From: Solidesulfovibrio alcoholivorans DSM 5433
GTDB taxonomy: Bacteria > Desulfobacterota > Desulfovibrionia > Desulfovibrionales > Desulfovibrionaceae
Direction: 5' to 3'
DNA: 64,000 nucleotides
NCBI RefSeq assembly: GCF_000702665.1
Contig: NZ_JNJA01000012.1
Span: 1 to 64,000, forward strand
The translations under genes were made by a program, and so were the position numbers. Shown here one piece after another: positions 1-8,897 of the stretch (position 1 is the stretch's first letter; the number at the start of each line of letters is the position of its first letter). Below the pieces are notes generated by a model, which saw only the letters and a list, made by a program, of their open reading frames with translations, did not search any database and was not told the origin of the DNA.

Positions 1-26
1 CCGACCGTCCTCCCGCCCGTTTCCCA

Positions 27-90
27 CCCCCGCGTCGGGGAGGTCCAGGAGGGGATCATCCCCTCCTGGCCGCCGGAGGCATCTTCTCCC
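27..90 (-). repeat. Palindromic intergenic element, copy 1
   Basis: The core palindrome at 45-69 is CCAGGAGGGGAT, one base, then its exact reverse complement. It is flanked by CCGCCGGAGGCATCTTC on one side and a short CCCC/GGGG inverted repeat (27-40) on the other. Read on the minus strand it lies about 40 bases after the stop codon of the Crp/Fnr gene, where a 3' UTR or terminator hairpin would be. The bases between it and that stop (about 95-129) are a pyrimidine-rich tract with an imperfect CCGTCA hexamer repeat and no gene. Confidence 0.9.
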
Positions 91-129
91 ACCCCCCCCC
101 CGTCCCCGTCACCGTCACCGTTACCGTCC

Positions 130-840
130 TCACGCCTTTCCCGTCCCCCATGCCGAATCCCCGTCGCCTGTCGCGACGCCGGCCTGGGTTTCCAGGCGGG
201 CGGGGTCGAGGATTTCCAGGGTATTGCCGGACAGGGCGATGAGGCCGTCGTCGCCGAAGCGGCGCAGCACGCGGGAGAGGGTTTCGGGGATGGTGCCGAG
301 GTAGGCGGCGAGTTGTCCTTTGGGCAAGTCCAGGGTGAGGCGCTTTTTCTTGCTTTGGGCTTGCAGGAGCAGCAGGTGGGCGGCGAGACGCGCGGGCACT
401 TCGCGCAGGCTTAAGTCTTCGAGTTTGCGCACCAGTTGGCGCAGCCGCATGGAAAGCAGCCCGAGCATATCCATGGCCAGGTCGGGTTGTTCGGCGAGGA
501 GCTTGCGGAAACGCTGTCGCGGGAAGAAGAGGTATTCGCCGTCTTCCAGGGCCTGGGCGTTGGCGGGGTAGGCGCTGCCGGAGAAGACGGCCACTTCGGC
601 GAACACCTCGCCCGGGCCGAACACGTGGATGATATGTTCCTTGCCGGCGAGCGAATTCTGGTAGATGCGCACCTTGCCCGTGACCACGGAAAAGAAGCCC
701 TGGGCGGGTTCGCCGGCGAAGAAGATATCCTCGCCCCGGGCGTAGCGCCGCGTTTCGGCCACGCCGGCCAGGGCGGCGCATTCGCGCTGGCCGAGCCCAG
801 TAAAGAGGCCGATGCCGGCCACGGCCTGGACTTTATCCAT
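130..840 (-). CDS. hcpR: Crp/Fnr-family regulator, probable HcpR
   Basis: 236 residues. The N-terminal half is a cyclic-nucleotide-binding-like beta barrel (GEDIFFAGEPAQGFFSVVTG, then FGPGEVFAEVAVFSGSAYPA). The C-terminal half is a winged helix with the recognition segment TIPETLSRVLRRFGDDGLI. The ATG at 840 is chosen because GGAAGGAA lies 3-10 bases upstream; longer in-frame starts have no ribosome-binding site. A perfect TTGAC-GTAA-GTCAA palindrome lies 16 bases upstream of the start, and the same half-sites precede hcp at 8803. HcpR proteins of Desulfovibrio are Crp/Fnr regulators of hcp and respond to nitrosative stress. The HcpR identity is inferred from the shared operator and the location, not from sequence alone. 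Probably autoregulated. Confidence 0.85.
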   Translation of the reverse strand: MDKVQAVAGIGLFTGLGQRECAALAGVAETRRYARGEDIFFAGEPAQGFFSVVTGKVRIYQNSLAGKEHIIHVFGPGEVFAEVAVFSGSAYPANAQALEDGEYLFFPRQRFRKLLAEQPDLAMDMLGLLSMRLRQLVRKLEDLSLREVPARLAAHLLLLQAQSKKKRLTLDLPKGQLAAYLGTIPETLSRVLRRFGDDGLIALSGNTLEILDPARLETQAGVATGDGDSAWGTGKA

Positions 841-855
841 GGGGTTCCTTCCGGT

Positions 856-869
856 TTGACGTAAGTCAA
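856..869. promoter_or_regulatory. Probable HcpR operator between hcpR and the 929 gene
   Basis: TTGAC-GTAA-GTCAA is a perfect inverted repeat with a four-base spacer, in the Crp/Fnr style. It is 16 bases from the hcpR ATG and about 60 bases before the divergent Fe-S gene at 929, so one site could serve both directions. The half-sites are identical to those upstream of hcp (8803-8816). Confidence 0.75.
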
Positions 870-928
870 GGCATGTTGGGTTCTGGCGTCGCACGATGCC
901 CACGACGCCAGAGCGACAAGGAGACGCC

Positions 929-1561
929 ATGCCGCACAGCCCGTACATACTGGAATGCTGCCGGGGCGTGAAGCCGTCCGGCTGCACCCGCGCCGTGGCC
1001 CTGCCCGGAGATTTCGCTGAGGAACTTGCGGCGCTTCTGGCCCGGACGCCGCCCCCCGGGGCCTATGCGGCCCTTGGGCGCGAACCCCGCCACCACGAGC
1101 GGTTTCGTGTCAGTCTTTGCGCCTGCCCCAACGGATGCGCGCGGCCCCATGTGGCCGACCTCGGGCTTGTCGCGGCCGTGGACGTGCGCGTCGAAGCGGC
1201 GGCCTGCACCGGCTGCGGCGCGTGCCTGGCGGCTTGTCCGGACGGGGCCGTCGTCAGGACGGACGGCGTGGCGGCGATCGACGCCGCGCGCTGCCTCGGC
1301 TGCGGGCATTGTCTTGCGGCCTGCCCTGCCGGCGCGATGGCGGCCGGACCGACGCTCATTCGCGCGCTGCTCGGCGGCCGGCTCGGGAGGCGGCCGCGGC
1401 TCGGTGTGGAGCTTCGGGAACGGCTTGCGCCCCGAAGCGCCCTGAACCTTGCCGGCCGCTGCCTGCGCGCCTGCGCGGACGGACTGCGGCCGGGGCTGCG
1501 TTTCGGCGACATCGTCTTTCCGGCCGGCAAGCCGGGGCTCCCTGCCTGGGTGTGGCCATGA
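929..1561 (+). CDS. Small Fe-S protein: siroheme-type half domain plus two [4Fe-4S] ferredoxin motifs
   Basis: 210 residues. Early cysteines (C10, C11, C19) are followed by C64-x-C-x3-C70 in CACPNGCARP, which resembles the cluster/siroheme motif of nitrite/sulfite reductases and AsrC-like proteins. Two classic ferredoxin motifs follow (C93-x2-C-x2-C-x3-C103 and C122-x2-C-x2-C-x3-C132). At this length the usual two-lobed sulfite reductase fold cannot be complete, so it is more likely an electron-transfer protein or a minimal reductase. Start at 929 has AAGGAG just upstream. The stop overlaps the next gene by ATGA, implying translational coupling. The divergent position beside hcpR and the shared operator suggest a nitrosative or redox stress role (inference). 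Confidence 0.75.
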   Translation: MPHSPYILECCRGVKPSGCTRAVALPGDFAEELAALLARTPPPGAYAALGREPRHHERFRVSLCACPNGCARPHVADLGLVAAVDVRVEAAACTGCGACLAACPDGAVVRTDGVAAIDAARCLGCGHCLAACPAGAMAAGPTLIRALLGGRLGRRPRLGVELRERLAPRSALNLAGRCLRACADGLRPGLRFGDIVFPAGKPGLPAWVWP

Positions 1562-2868
1562 CCGGGGCCGGGTTGACCGTCCTCGCCCTGGGGCTTGGCC
1601 TCTATGCGGCCCATGCCTTGCGCCTGGGGCAGGCGGGGCTTGTCGCCGCAACGCTTGCGCTCGCGGCGCTCATCCCGACAAGGCGGCGGTTCGCCCCGTA
1701 TGTGCTCGGCCCGGCCGTGCTGCTGGCGGGGCTGGCGCTCGCCGCGGCGGCCCGGGACATGCTCGCCTTCCGGCTGGCGGCCGGGCTGCCATACATGCGT
1801 TTGACCGCCATCATGGCGGGCGTGGTCGGCGTCTGTCTGGCGGGAGGGCTTTTCTGCTTTTCCGACCGTGCGCGGCAATTTTTCCGGCGGGGACCGCAGA
1901 CACCCGTGCCCCAGGCGGCGGCGTTCTGGCTGACGGCCGGGCTACTTGCCCTGGCGCGGGGCAAGGTCGCGTTTCCCATCCTGCTGGCCGACCGTTTCCT
2001 GCCCGGCTGGGGAGCGCTCGAAATCGTGCTGCTCGGCGGCTACGCCGCCTGGCTCAGCGGGCGCGTGCTGGCCGCGCCGCGCACGGGGGCGCTGCGTTCC
2101 CGCTACTGGGCGCTCTTTTCCCTGGTCTTTTTCGCGCAACTTGGCCTGGGGCTCGCCGGGGCCACGATATTTCTCATGACCGGAGCGCTGCACCTGCCCG
2201 TGCCGGCGCTGATCGTGGCCGGGCCGATCTACCGGGGCGGCGGCTATTTCATGCCGCTCCTGTACCTGACGACGCTGCTGCTCGTGGGGCCGGGCTGGTG
2301 TTCCCACCTGTGCTACATCGGCGCGGCGGACGACGCCTGCGCGCGGCTCGGCCGCAAAACGCCCAAGCGCCTGCCGCGCCGGTTGCCATTTCTTCGCGTT
2401 GCGACATTGGCTTTGGCCGTCTGCGGCGCGGCCGGGCTGCGGCTCGCGGGCGCGGATACGGCCACGGCGGTCATCGCGGCCGCCGCCTTCGGGCTCGTCG
2501 GGCTGGGGATCATGGGCACGGCGTCGCGCAGGGCCGGGGTCATGGTCCACTGCACGGCGTATTGCCCCATCGGGCTCGTGGGCAACGTGTTGGGGAAGCT
2601 CTCGCCCTGGCGCATGCGCATGGACGCGGGCTGCGACGCGTGCGGCCGCTGCGCCCGGGCCTGCCGCTATTTGGCGCTCACTCCGGCCGATCTGGCCGCC
2701 GGCCGGCCCGGGCTTTCCTGTACGCTATGCGGCGACTGCGTGGGGGCCTGCCCGCACGGCAGCATGGGCTACCGTTTCCCGGGGCTCTCGCCGCAGGCGG
2801 CGCGCGCGGCCTATTTCACGCTGGTGGTGTCGCTGCACGCCGTCTTTCTCGGCGTGGCGCGGATATGA
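1558..2868 (+). CDS. NapH/NosR/CcoG-like membrane ferredoxin
   Basis: 436 residues with about eight hydrophobic segments. Conserved loops WCSHLCYIG (near residue 253) and HCTAYCPIG (near 335) are typical of NapH/NosR-type polyferredoxins. Two cytoplasmic [4Fe-4S] motifs lie near the C terminus: CDACGRCARAC and CTLCGDCVGACPHG. Such proteins pass electrons between quinol or membrane carriers and soluble Fe-S partners. The ATG at 1558 overlaps the stop of the 929 gene by four bases, so the two are probably made together and the soluble protein may be its electron partner. The specific pathway is not visible. Confidence 0.8.
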   Translation: MTGAGLTVLALGLGLYAAHALRLGQAGLVAATLALAALIPTRRRFAPYVLGPAVLLAGLALAAAARDMLAFRLAAGLPYMRLTAIMAGVVGVCLAGGLFCFSDRARQFFRRGPQTPVPQAAAFWLTAGLLALARGKVAFPILLADRFLPGWGALEIVLLGGYAAWLSGRVLAAPRTGALRSRYWALFSLVFFAQLGLGLAGATIFLMTGALHLPVPALIVAGPIYRGGGYFMPLLYLTTLLLVGPGWCSHLCYIGAADDACARLGRKTPKRLPRRLPFLRVATLALAVCGAAGLRLAGADTATAVIAAAAFGLVGLGIMGTASRRAGVMVHCTAYCPIGLVGNVLGKLSPWRMRMDAGCDACGRCARACRYLALTPADLAAGRPGLSCTLCGDCVGACPHGSMGYRFPGLSPQAARAAYFTLVVSLHAVFLGVARI

Positions 2869-2872
2869 ACGC

Positions 2873-3019
2873 CTACGCGTTTTCCTTTTGCGAAAGCGCC
2901 TTCTGGTAGCGCTTCCAGCCCGGGCACCAGCCCGTGTGCCAGCGCCAGAGGCGCGCGAGAAACGATCCCGGCCGTTTTTCCGCCAGCCGGCGCAGCGGAC
3001 ATTTGTCGCAGGCGTGCAT
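2873..3019 (-). CDS. 48-residue cysteine protein downstream of the radical SAM gene
   Basis: A short gene below usual ORF cut-offs. It encodes MHACDKCPLRR, then a basic/aromatic stretch containing LARLWRWHTGWCPGWKRY. Cys4, Cys7 and Cys32 could bind a metal or cluster. AAGGAG lies 8-13 bases before the ATG. It starts 20 bases after the stop of the radical SAM fusion on the same strand, so the two are probably one transcript. It ends four bases from the convergent NapH-like gene. From memory, similar small proteins with a CxxC start and a WCPGW motif occur in desulfovibrios; function unknown. Confidence 0.75.
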   Translation of the reverse strand: MHACDKCPLRRLAEKRPGSFLARLWRWHTGWCPGWKRYQKALSQKENA

Positions 3020-3039
3020 ACGTGGTTCTCCTTTGCGCC

Positions 3040-6000
3040 CTACCCTTCCCGGCGCGGCGTCGTCTGCGGCACGGGCACGCCGCAGGATTTGAGCAAGAGG
3101 TCGATGAGCGTCTCGGCTTTATGGAAGGCGGCGCAGCGCGGCGCGGCGACCGCGGATTTGCGGGCCAGGGCGTCGTGGTTGTCGATGAAATGCGCCACAG
3201 CCTCGATGATCGACAGCCCGTCGTAGCCGCGGATCAACGAATAACCGCAGTCGAACTGCTTGACCTCGAGCGCGAGCGACGTGCCCACGGGCACGATGAG
3301 CGGCACGCCGAGCGCGATGGCCTCGATGACGATCTGCGACGAACGCTCGACGTAGCTCGTGGGCTGGTACGGCAAAAGCAGTGCGTCGAACGAGGCGATG
3401 AGCTTATGGAAGTCGTCGCCGACAAAACAGCTTTCGTGCACCCGCACGCGGTCGCCGAAGGAACGCAGCCGCTCCAGTGTATCGTCGTCCACGAAGCGGC
3501 AGGCGAACTGCGCCTCGAACACCACGTCCGGATAGGCCGGCAGGATCGCCTCGATGACCTCGGGCAAAAAGCCCACGCCCTGCTCCAGCCGGCCCTCGCC
3601 GGCGTAGCCGATGCGCACCACGCCCTTTTCGGCGCGGCTGCGGTACGGCCGGGGCGGCACTTCCAGTTGTAGCGGCACGGGAAAGACCGGGCACGGCTTT
3701 TCCGCCATCTGCTTGATCTGCGAGCCGATCAGCTTGTTGCTCGCCGCGAAGCAGACCTTGGGCTCGTTGATGAAAGGCTTGAGCGCCAGTCGGAAGATGG
3801 AGCGGGCCAGGGCCAGCTGGTCCTTGGCCACGAAGCGGAAGCAGTGGTTCTGGAACTTGAGGCACAGGTGCGGCCGCCGCGCCTTGTCCATGGCCAGGTA
3901 CCAGGCCGCGATGCCGCGCACGATCTTCGGGTCGGCGGTGTGGCAGAAGACGATGTCCGAGGGGTCGAGGTCGCGCAGGTTCTTGAACAGACTGAATTCG
4001 GTGATGCTCCCGGCGATGAGGAAATCCTCCAGCCACGAGCAGTAGCGGTCTGAGGAGTGGCTATCGTAGCGCGAGGGCTGGAGCACGGCCCGCGCGCGCA
4101 GCACCTTGACCGCCTCGGGCTGGCAGTCGGCGTAGACGTAGAATTCCACGGGAAGCCCGCGCTTCACGCATTCGGTGAGCACGCCGAGGTTGTAGGCGAA
4201 ATGGTGGCCGGCCAGAAAACGCAGGCCGTGGTCGAGGACGATGAGGCGGGGGAATTTCCCGTCCGCTGCGGCGTCCCCGGCGACGGCAGCCTGTTGCGAT
4301 GCATCGGCCGTGTCCATGGCCCGGCGCAGGGTCCTGCCCCAGGACGAGACCGGCACGGCGGCGAGCGACCTGGCCAGGGACGCCTGGGTGGCGGCGTCCG
4401 GCGTTTCGCCGTCGTCCGGGTCCGCGCCCAGGGCGACGAGGGCCTGCCGGGCGTCCAGGCATTCGGGATCGAGGGCCAGCGCCCGGCGCAGGCACGAGGC
4501 CGCCTCCTCGGCAAGACCCTGGTCGCGCAACAGGTAGCCCAGGTGCAGGCAGGGGGCGGCGTACGCGGCGTCGGCGGCGATGGCCCGGGAGAAAAAGCGC
4601 ACCGCGAGGTCGAACTTGCGCGCCCGCACGGCGATGCTGCCGAGCAGGTCGAGGACTTTTCCATCCTCGCCGCCGGTGTCGAGCAGGTTGCGGCAGATGG
4701 ATTCGGCCACGGCCGGCCGGCCATGGCGCAGGCACAGCTCCGCCTCGCCAAGGCCCGCGTCGCGCAGCGCCACCAGGCGCATCTTGCGCGTGCCGTCGCG
4801 CTCGGCCACATAGCCCTCGAGGCTCGCGCCGGCGTATTTCTCCAGGCTGCCCGTGCGGCGCAGGGTGGACAGCGGCGAGCCCTCGATCTCGGCCGTGCCC
4901 GATTCCTGGAAGCTGTCGAGCGGCAACGAGGCGCGGTAGCGGCGCGTGTCGGCCATCTGTTCGGGCGTCTCGCCGGGCAGGCCCACGGTGAAGGTGCCGT
5001 GGACGGTCATGCCCAGGGCCTTCAAATGGTAGACCACGTCGCGCGCCTTTTCGAGGTCGAGGTTCTTGCGCACGATGTTGTCCACGACCCACTGATTGCC
5101 GCTCTCGAAGCCGATCTTCACCCCGAAGCAGCCGCTTTCGCGCATGACCCGCCAAGTGTCCCAGGCAATGGTGTCCGCCCGGCACATGGCCGACCAGGGC
5201 AGCCCCAGGCGCGCCATGACCGCGCAGACCTCGAGCACGTGGCGGTCGCCCAGGTTGAAGGTATCGTCGTCGAAATAGACGCTCTTGTAGCCGTAGCGGC
5301 CGATCAATTCGGTGAGCATGCCCTCCAGGTAGTCGCCGGAAAGCTGGCGCACCCGGCGCACGCCCGTGCCGTCGGGGTCGTTGTTGGACATGACCGCCGG
5401 CCAGACGCAGAAGATGCAGCGGAACGGACAGCCCCGGCTGGTGAGCACCTGGAGCTGGGGAAAGACCTGCCCCTTGGGGTTGGAATCCCAGTACTTGTTG
5501 GCATGCAGCGGGTCGAAATAGGGGTAGGGCGCGGCATTGAGCTCCGCCTCGGTCAGGATGTCGTAGCCGATCAGCCCGCTTGCGCCGCGAACGACCTTGA
5601 CCAGCCCCTTTTCGTATTCGCCCTGGATGACGGCGTGCAGGGGATGCTCGGCCAGGAGCTTTTCGCCAAGCGAGGCGATGGGGCCGGCGACCACCACCCG
5701 GGTGCGGGGATATTCCGCGACGATATGCGCGATGAGCTCGGCGTCGTGGCTCCAGCTCGGCGAAGCGGACTCGATGACGACGTAATCGAATTTCCCGTCC
5801 GCCAGGTATTTGAAGAACTTGTCGTAGTCCTCGCGCAGCGCGATGGAGTCGCGAAACGAGACCGCGACGCCGGCCTCCCGGGCCAGGTAGGACGCGGCCG
5901 AGCCCAGGAAGAACGGATAGGGAATGTAGTCGCCGAAGCGGTACTGGCCGGGTTTTGAGCGCACCGTGGAGGTGAACGGCCAGCGCGAGCCGGCGCGCAC

Positions 6001-6078
6001 GCCGGCCAGCAGTCCCGAGCCGTAGATGGCGTCGGGGTCCTCGATCCACCAGGGCGGGTTCGCGCACAGGACTTTCAT
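3040..6078 (-). CDS. B12-binding-like radical SAM protein fused to TPR and glycosyltransferase domains
   Basis: 1012 residues. Residues 1-190 look like a cobalamin-binding-type N domain (KVLCANPPWW start). The radical SAM core has CPFRCIFC at about 217-224 (CxxxCxxC) and runs to about 400. TPR-like helical repeats with Ala/Leu periodicity follow at about 440-560. Residues about 600-1000 resemble a GT4-type glycosyltransferase: IGYAGEGRLEQGV, then LLLPYQPTSYVERSSQIVIEAIALGVPLIVP. AAGGAGG lies five bases before the ATG at 6078; a GTG one codon earlier is possible. The combination suggests modification of a surface glycan or glycolipid, but the substrate is not visible. The 48-residue Cys protein follows in the same transcript. 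Confidence 0.8.
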   Translation of the reverse strand: MKVLCANPPWWIEDPDAIYGSGLLAGVRAGSRWPFTSTVRSKPGQYRFGDYIPYPFFLGSAASYLAREAGVAVSFRDSIALREDYDKFFKYLADGKFDYVVIESASPSWSHDAELIAHIVAEYPRTRVVVAGPIASLGEKLLAEHPLHAVIQGEYEKGLVKVVRGASGLIGYDILTEAELNAAPYPYFDPLHANKYWDSNPKGQVFPQLQVLTSRGCPFRCIFCVWPAVMSNNDPDGTGVRRVRQLSGDYLEGMLTELIGRYGYKSVYFDDDTFNLGDRHVLEVCAVMARLGLPWSAMCRADTIAWDTWRVMRESGCFGVKIGFESGNQWVVDNIVRKNLDLEKARDVVYHLKALGMTVHGTFTVGLPGETPEQMADTRRYRASLPLDSFQESGTAEIEGSPLSTLRRTGSLEKYAGASLEGYVAERDGTRKMRLVALRDAGLGEAELCLRHGRPAVAESICRNLLDTGGEDGKVLDLLGSIAVRARKFDLAVRFFSRAIAADAAYAAPCLHLGYLLRDQGLAEEAASCLRRALALDPECLDARQALVALGADPDDGETPDAATQASLARSLAAVPVSSWGRTLRRAMDTADASQQAAVAGDAAADGKFPRLIVLDHGLRFLAGHHFAYNLGVLTECVKRGLPVEFYVYADCQPEAVKVLRARAVLQPSRYDSHSSDRYCSWLEDFLIAGSITEFSLFKNLRDLDPSDIVFCHTADPKIVRGIAAWYLAMDKARRPHLCLKFQNHCFRFVAKDQLALARSIFRLALKPFINEPKVCFAASNKLIGSQIKQMAEKPCPVFPVPLQLEVPPRPYRSRAEKGVVRIGYAGEGRLEQGVGFLPEVIEAILPAYPDVVFEAQFACRFVDDDTLERLRSFGDRVRVHESCFVGDDFHKLIASFDALLLPYQPTSYVERSSQIVIEAIALGVPLIVPVGTSLALEVKQFDCGYSLIRGYDGLSIIEAVAHFIDNHDALARKSAVAAPRCAAFHKAETLIDLLLKSCGVPVPQTTPRREG

Positions 6079-6161
6079 CACGCCTCCTTGCGGGGCGCAT
6101 CCTGCGCGATTTTCCCGCCGCCGTCACCTGCGGCGGTCCCAGGGGCCGCCCGAAAACGCGC

Positions 6162-6191
6162 CCCGGCAAGACGCCCGCGCGCCTTGCCGGG
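6162..6191 (-). terminator. Hairpin downstream of the chemoreceptor gene
   Basis: CCCGGCAAG (6162-6170) pairs perfectly with CTTGCCGGG (6183-6191). It lies 18 bases past the MCP stop codon. On the minus strand the stem is followed by GCGCGTTTTCG, a weak T run, so termination is plausible but not canonical. Confidence 0.5.
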
Positions 6192-6208
6192 ACAAATTCG
6201 CCGTGCCG

Positions 6209-8401
6209 TTACGCGGAAAGCGCCCGGGGCGAGGACGCCTCCGCCTCCTCCTTGAGGCTGTCCACCAGGGACGCGAGTTCCTGGGCCTGTGCCGCAAGCT
6301 CGACGATGGCCTGGGCCGACTGGCGCATGGCGTCCGAAGTTTCGGCCGACACGCGGCTGATGCCCTCGATGGAGCGGTTGATCTCCTCGCAGGTGGCAGA
6401 CTGCTGCTCGGCCGCCGTGGCGATGGAGGCGACCTGGCTCGAAGTGCCTTCCACCAGGGAGACGATGCGCGAAAGGGCCTCGCCGGACTCGCCGGCCAGG
6501 GTCGTGGCCGCCTCGATCTTCTCCACGGCGGCGTCCACGTTGGCGATGTTCTTGCGCGTGCCGGCCTGCACGGCGCTTATGGCCTCGCCGACTTCCTTGG
6601 TGGCGGTCATGGTCTTTTCCGCAAGCTTCCTGACCTCGTCGGCCACGACCGCGAACCCCCGCCCGGCATCGCCGGCCCGGGCCGCCTCGATGGCGGCATT
6701 GAGCGCGAGCAGGTTCGTCTGGTCGGCGATGTCGGAAATGACGTTTAAAATCTGCCCGATGCCCTCGGCCTGGCGTCCCAGGGTCGTCATGTCGCCCTTG
6801 AGCGCAAGGGCCTGCTTCCGGGCGTCGCCGATGCCCGTGATGGCCTGGGTGACGACCTTCGCGCCGTCGTCGGCCTCGCGCCGCGTCTTGTCTGCCGCGT
6901 CCGAGGCCGAGGAGGCGTTCTTGGCGATCTCGAGCACGGTGGCCGTCATCTCCTCCATGGCCGTGGCGGTTTCGCCGACCCGGGCGGTCTGTTCCTCGGC
7001 CCCGCGCGTGGACTGCTCGATCTGTGCGGAAAGCTCCTCCGAGGCCGCGCCCATGACGCCGACCACGTGTTCGAGCTTGCCCGCGGCCCGGAGCATGCCT
7101 TGGGCCATGGCCTGCTCGGCCGCGGCCTTGGCCTCCTCGGCCTCCCGGGTGGCCTGTGCCGCGCGGCTCGACTCCTCGCCCGCCAGACGCGTCTTGTCGT
7201 CGGCCTCGGCGATCTTGGCCTTGAGGCTCGCCACCATGGTGCGCAGGCTGTCGGCCAGCTTGCCGATCTCGTCGCGCTGCCGCAATGCGATGGGACGGTC
7301 CAGGTCGCCGGCTGCCACGGCTTCCGTCGCCTGCATCATTTCCCTGATGGGCCGGACGATGACCCGGGCGATGAAGAAAACAGCCACGACGAGCAGCGCC
7401 AGGCCGCAACCGCTCAGCACGAACAGCACCTTCTGCACGGCGCGGACGTTTTCGAGCATAGCCGCCCGGGGTATGGTGGCGACAAAGCTCCACGCGCCTT
7501 CGACCCCCTCCAGGACGACCGGGGTCATGCAGTAAAGCATTTCTTGGCCGGAACTGCTGGCCTTCTGAGAAAACGTAACCGGCACACCCTCTTTGAGCGC
7601 CTTGGCAACCGCCGCCCTGTTGCTGTCGGACAAGAACGCATCCGCCTGTTTCCCGATGTAATCCTTGTCCTTATGAGCCACGATCATCCCTGTGTTGGAC
7701 AGCAGCACGCCGTAGCCCGAATCGAAGATCTTCACGCCCGCCGCGATGCGCTGCAACCCCTCCAGGCTTAGGTCGATCCCGGCCACGCCCTTGCCTTTGC
7801 CCAGAATCGGCACGCACACACTGGCCATCATCCGCTTCTTGCCAGCCACCTCGTATTCCGTGGGCTCCACCAACAGCAACTTCCCGATTTCCAGGGTCTT
7901 CCAGTACCATTTCTCCCCCGCGTCGCGGCTCGCGGCGGTGGGCGCGGAGGTATGGGTTTCCTGCACGCCGCTCTCGCTCCGGATCACGTAGGGGAGAAAC
8001 CGTCCAGACGCCTCGTGCAGCGCGTCCGCGTTGGCGAATTCCTTGTCCTTGCCGTCGAAGGCGTCGGGCTCCCAGGCGGTCCAGACGCCGAAGACATCGG
8101 GCAGCGCCTCAAGCGTACGGTGCAACAGGCCGACCACGGGGGCCCGTTGCGGGTTGGGTTGGGCTTGCGCATTGGCCACGGCCGCAGCAAGGGTTTTGGC
8201 CGCTGCAATGGCCGCATCGAGTTCCCCCTGAACTACTGCCGCATAACGGGCGCTGATTTCCTTTCCCAGGCGTTGCGTCTCGACATCGGCATTCTCCCGA
8301 ATCTGCATTTGCACAACAGCCATGATGACGGCGAACACCCCTGCGCAAACCACCGTCACAGGGATTAGAATTTTATTGCGCAAGTTCAATACGTTGAACA
8401 T
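6209..8401 (-). CDS. Methyl-accepting chemotaxis protein with periplasmic Cache sensor
   Basis: 730 residues from the ATG at 8401. An N-terminal membrane helix ([21 protein letters not shown]) leads into a periplasmic dCache-type sensor of about 270 residues, a second membrane helix ([25 protein letters not shown]), a HAMP domain ([22 protein letters not shown]) and a long coiled signalling domain. The conserved hairpin tip [20 protein letters not shown] is present. Start 8401 has GGAG/GGGGG upstream and gives the usual short cytoplasmic N terminus; an ATG at 8485 would add 28 residues. The ligand is unknown; dCache receptors often bind small acids or amino acids. Confidence 0.93.
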   Translation of the reverse strand: MFNVLNLRNKILIPVTVVCAGVFAVIMAVVQMQIRENADVETQRLGKEISARYAAVVQGELDAAIAAAKTLAAAVANAQAQPNPQRAPVVGLLHRTLEALPDVFGVWTAWEPDAFDGKDKEFANADALHEASGRFLPYVIRSESGVQETHTSAPTAASRDAGEKWYWKTLEIGKLLLVEPTEYEVAGKKRMMASVCVPILGKGKGVAGIDLSLEGLQRIAAGVKIFDSGYGVLLSNTGMIVAHKDKDYIGKQADAFLSDSNRAAVAKALKEGVPVTFSQKASSSGQEMLYCMTPVVLEGVEGAWSFVATIPRAAMLENVRAVQKVLFVLSGCGLALLVVAVFFIARVIVRPIREMMQATEAVAAGDLDRPIALRQRDEIGKLADSLRTMVASLKAKIAEADDKTRLAGEESSRAAQATREAEEAKAAAEQAMAQGMLRAAGKLEHVVGVMGAASEELSAQIEQSTRGAEEQTARVGETATAMEEMTATVLEIAKNASSASDAADKTRREADDGAKVVTQAITGIGDARKQALALKGDMTTLGRQAEGIGQILNVISDIADQTNLLALNAAIEAARAGDAGRGFAVVADEVRKLAEKTMTATKEVGEAISAVQAGTRKNIANVDAAVEKIEAATTLAGESGEALSRIVSLVEGTSSQVASIATAAEQQSATCEEINRSIEGISRVSAETSDAMRQSAQAIVELAAQAQELASLVDSLKEEAEASSPRALSA

Positions 8402-8897
8402 ACCACCCCCTACTCCTGCGAGATTTCGAAAAACGCCACCGGCCTCAAAATTCCAGTCATCGATTTTTTTCCTGGCAAGCGACATGCGCGTGCGCCTCAA
8501 GTGAGAACACTCTTGCGAAACGAAAGATACAAAAAAATATCCCTTCCCGCGACAACGCGAACGACGCGGATTGGCGATCTTACACCTAGTCAGCATTGCA
8601 ACTGGTGACCCGCCAACGACATTTCCGTCAAAATATGCCGTGCGGCCTTTCCCGAGGCGTTGCCCGCCTTTTCCGGCGAGGCTTCGCCCGACGCCGCGCA
8701 TGCCGCTTTTTGCCTTCCCCAACGCCTTGACCTTTTTCCACGCACAGGGTCTATAGTCGGTAATCCCCCTTCCAAAGCGCCTGCTCAAAAAAAAGCCGCT
8801 TCTTGACTTAGGTCAAACCGTTCCGGTCACGGCCCGCGTAGACCCGGAAGCAACGAAAACGAATACCCGGTCATCAACCTGCAAGGAGGACACGAAT
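8402..8897. other. Divergent control region between the chemoreceptor gene and hcp
   Basis: About 500 bases with no convincing gene. It holds a possible promoter toward hcp (TTGACC at 8727-8732, 19 bases, TATAGT at 8752-8757) and the HcpR-like palindrome at 8803-8816. Around 8520-8600 it is locally less GC-rich. Confidence 0.6.
8803..8816. promoter_or_regulatory. Probable HcpR operator upstream of hcp
   Basis: TTGAC-TTAG-GTCAA, with half-sites identical to the palindrome beside the Crp/Fnr gene (856-869) and the same four-base spacer. Its centre is about 88 bases before the hcp ATG, compatible with Crp-style activation of a start site near 8850. Confidence 0.78.

Noticed and set aside
60..100. 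Mini-ORF MPPAARRG-stop within the palindromic element (minus strand) preceded by a purine tract, as a possible leader peptide
   Set aside because: Copies 2, 3, 6 and 11 lack the ATG or shift its frame, so translation is not conserved; the purine tract varies in spacing.
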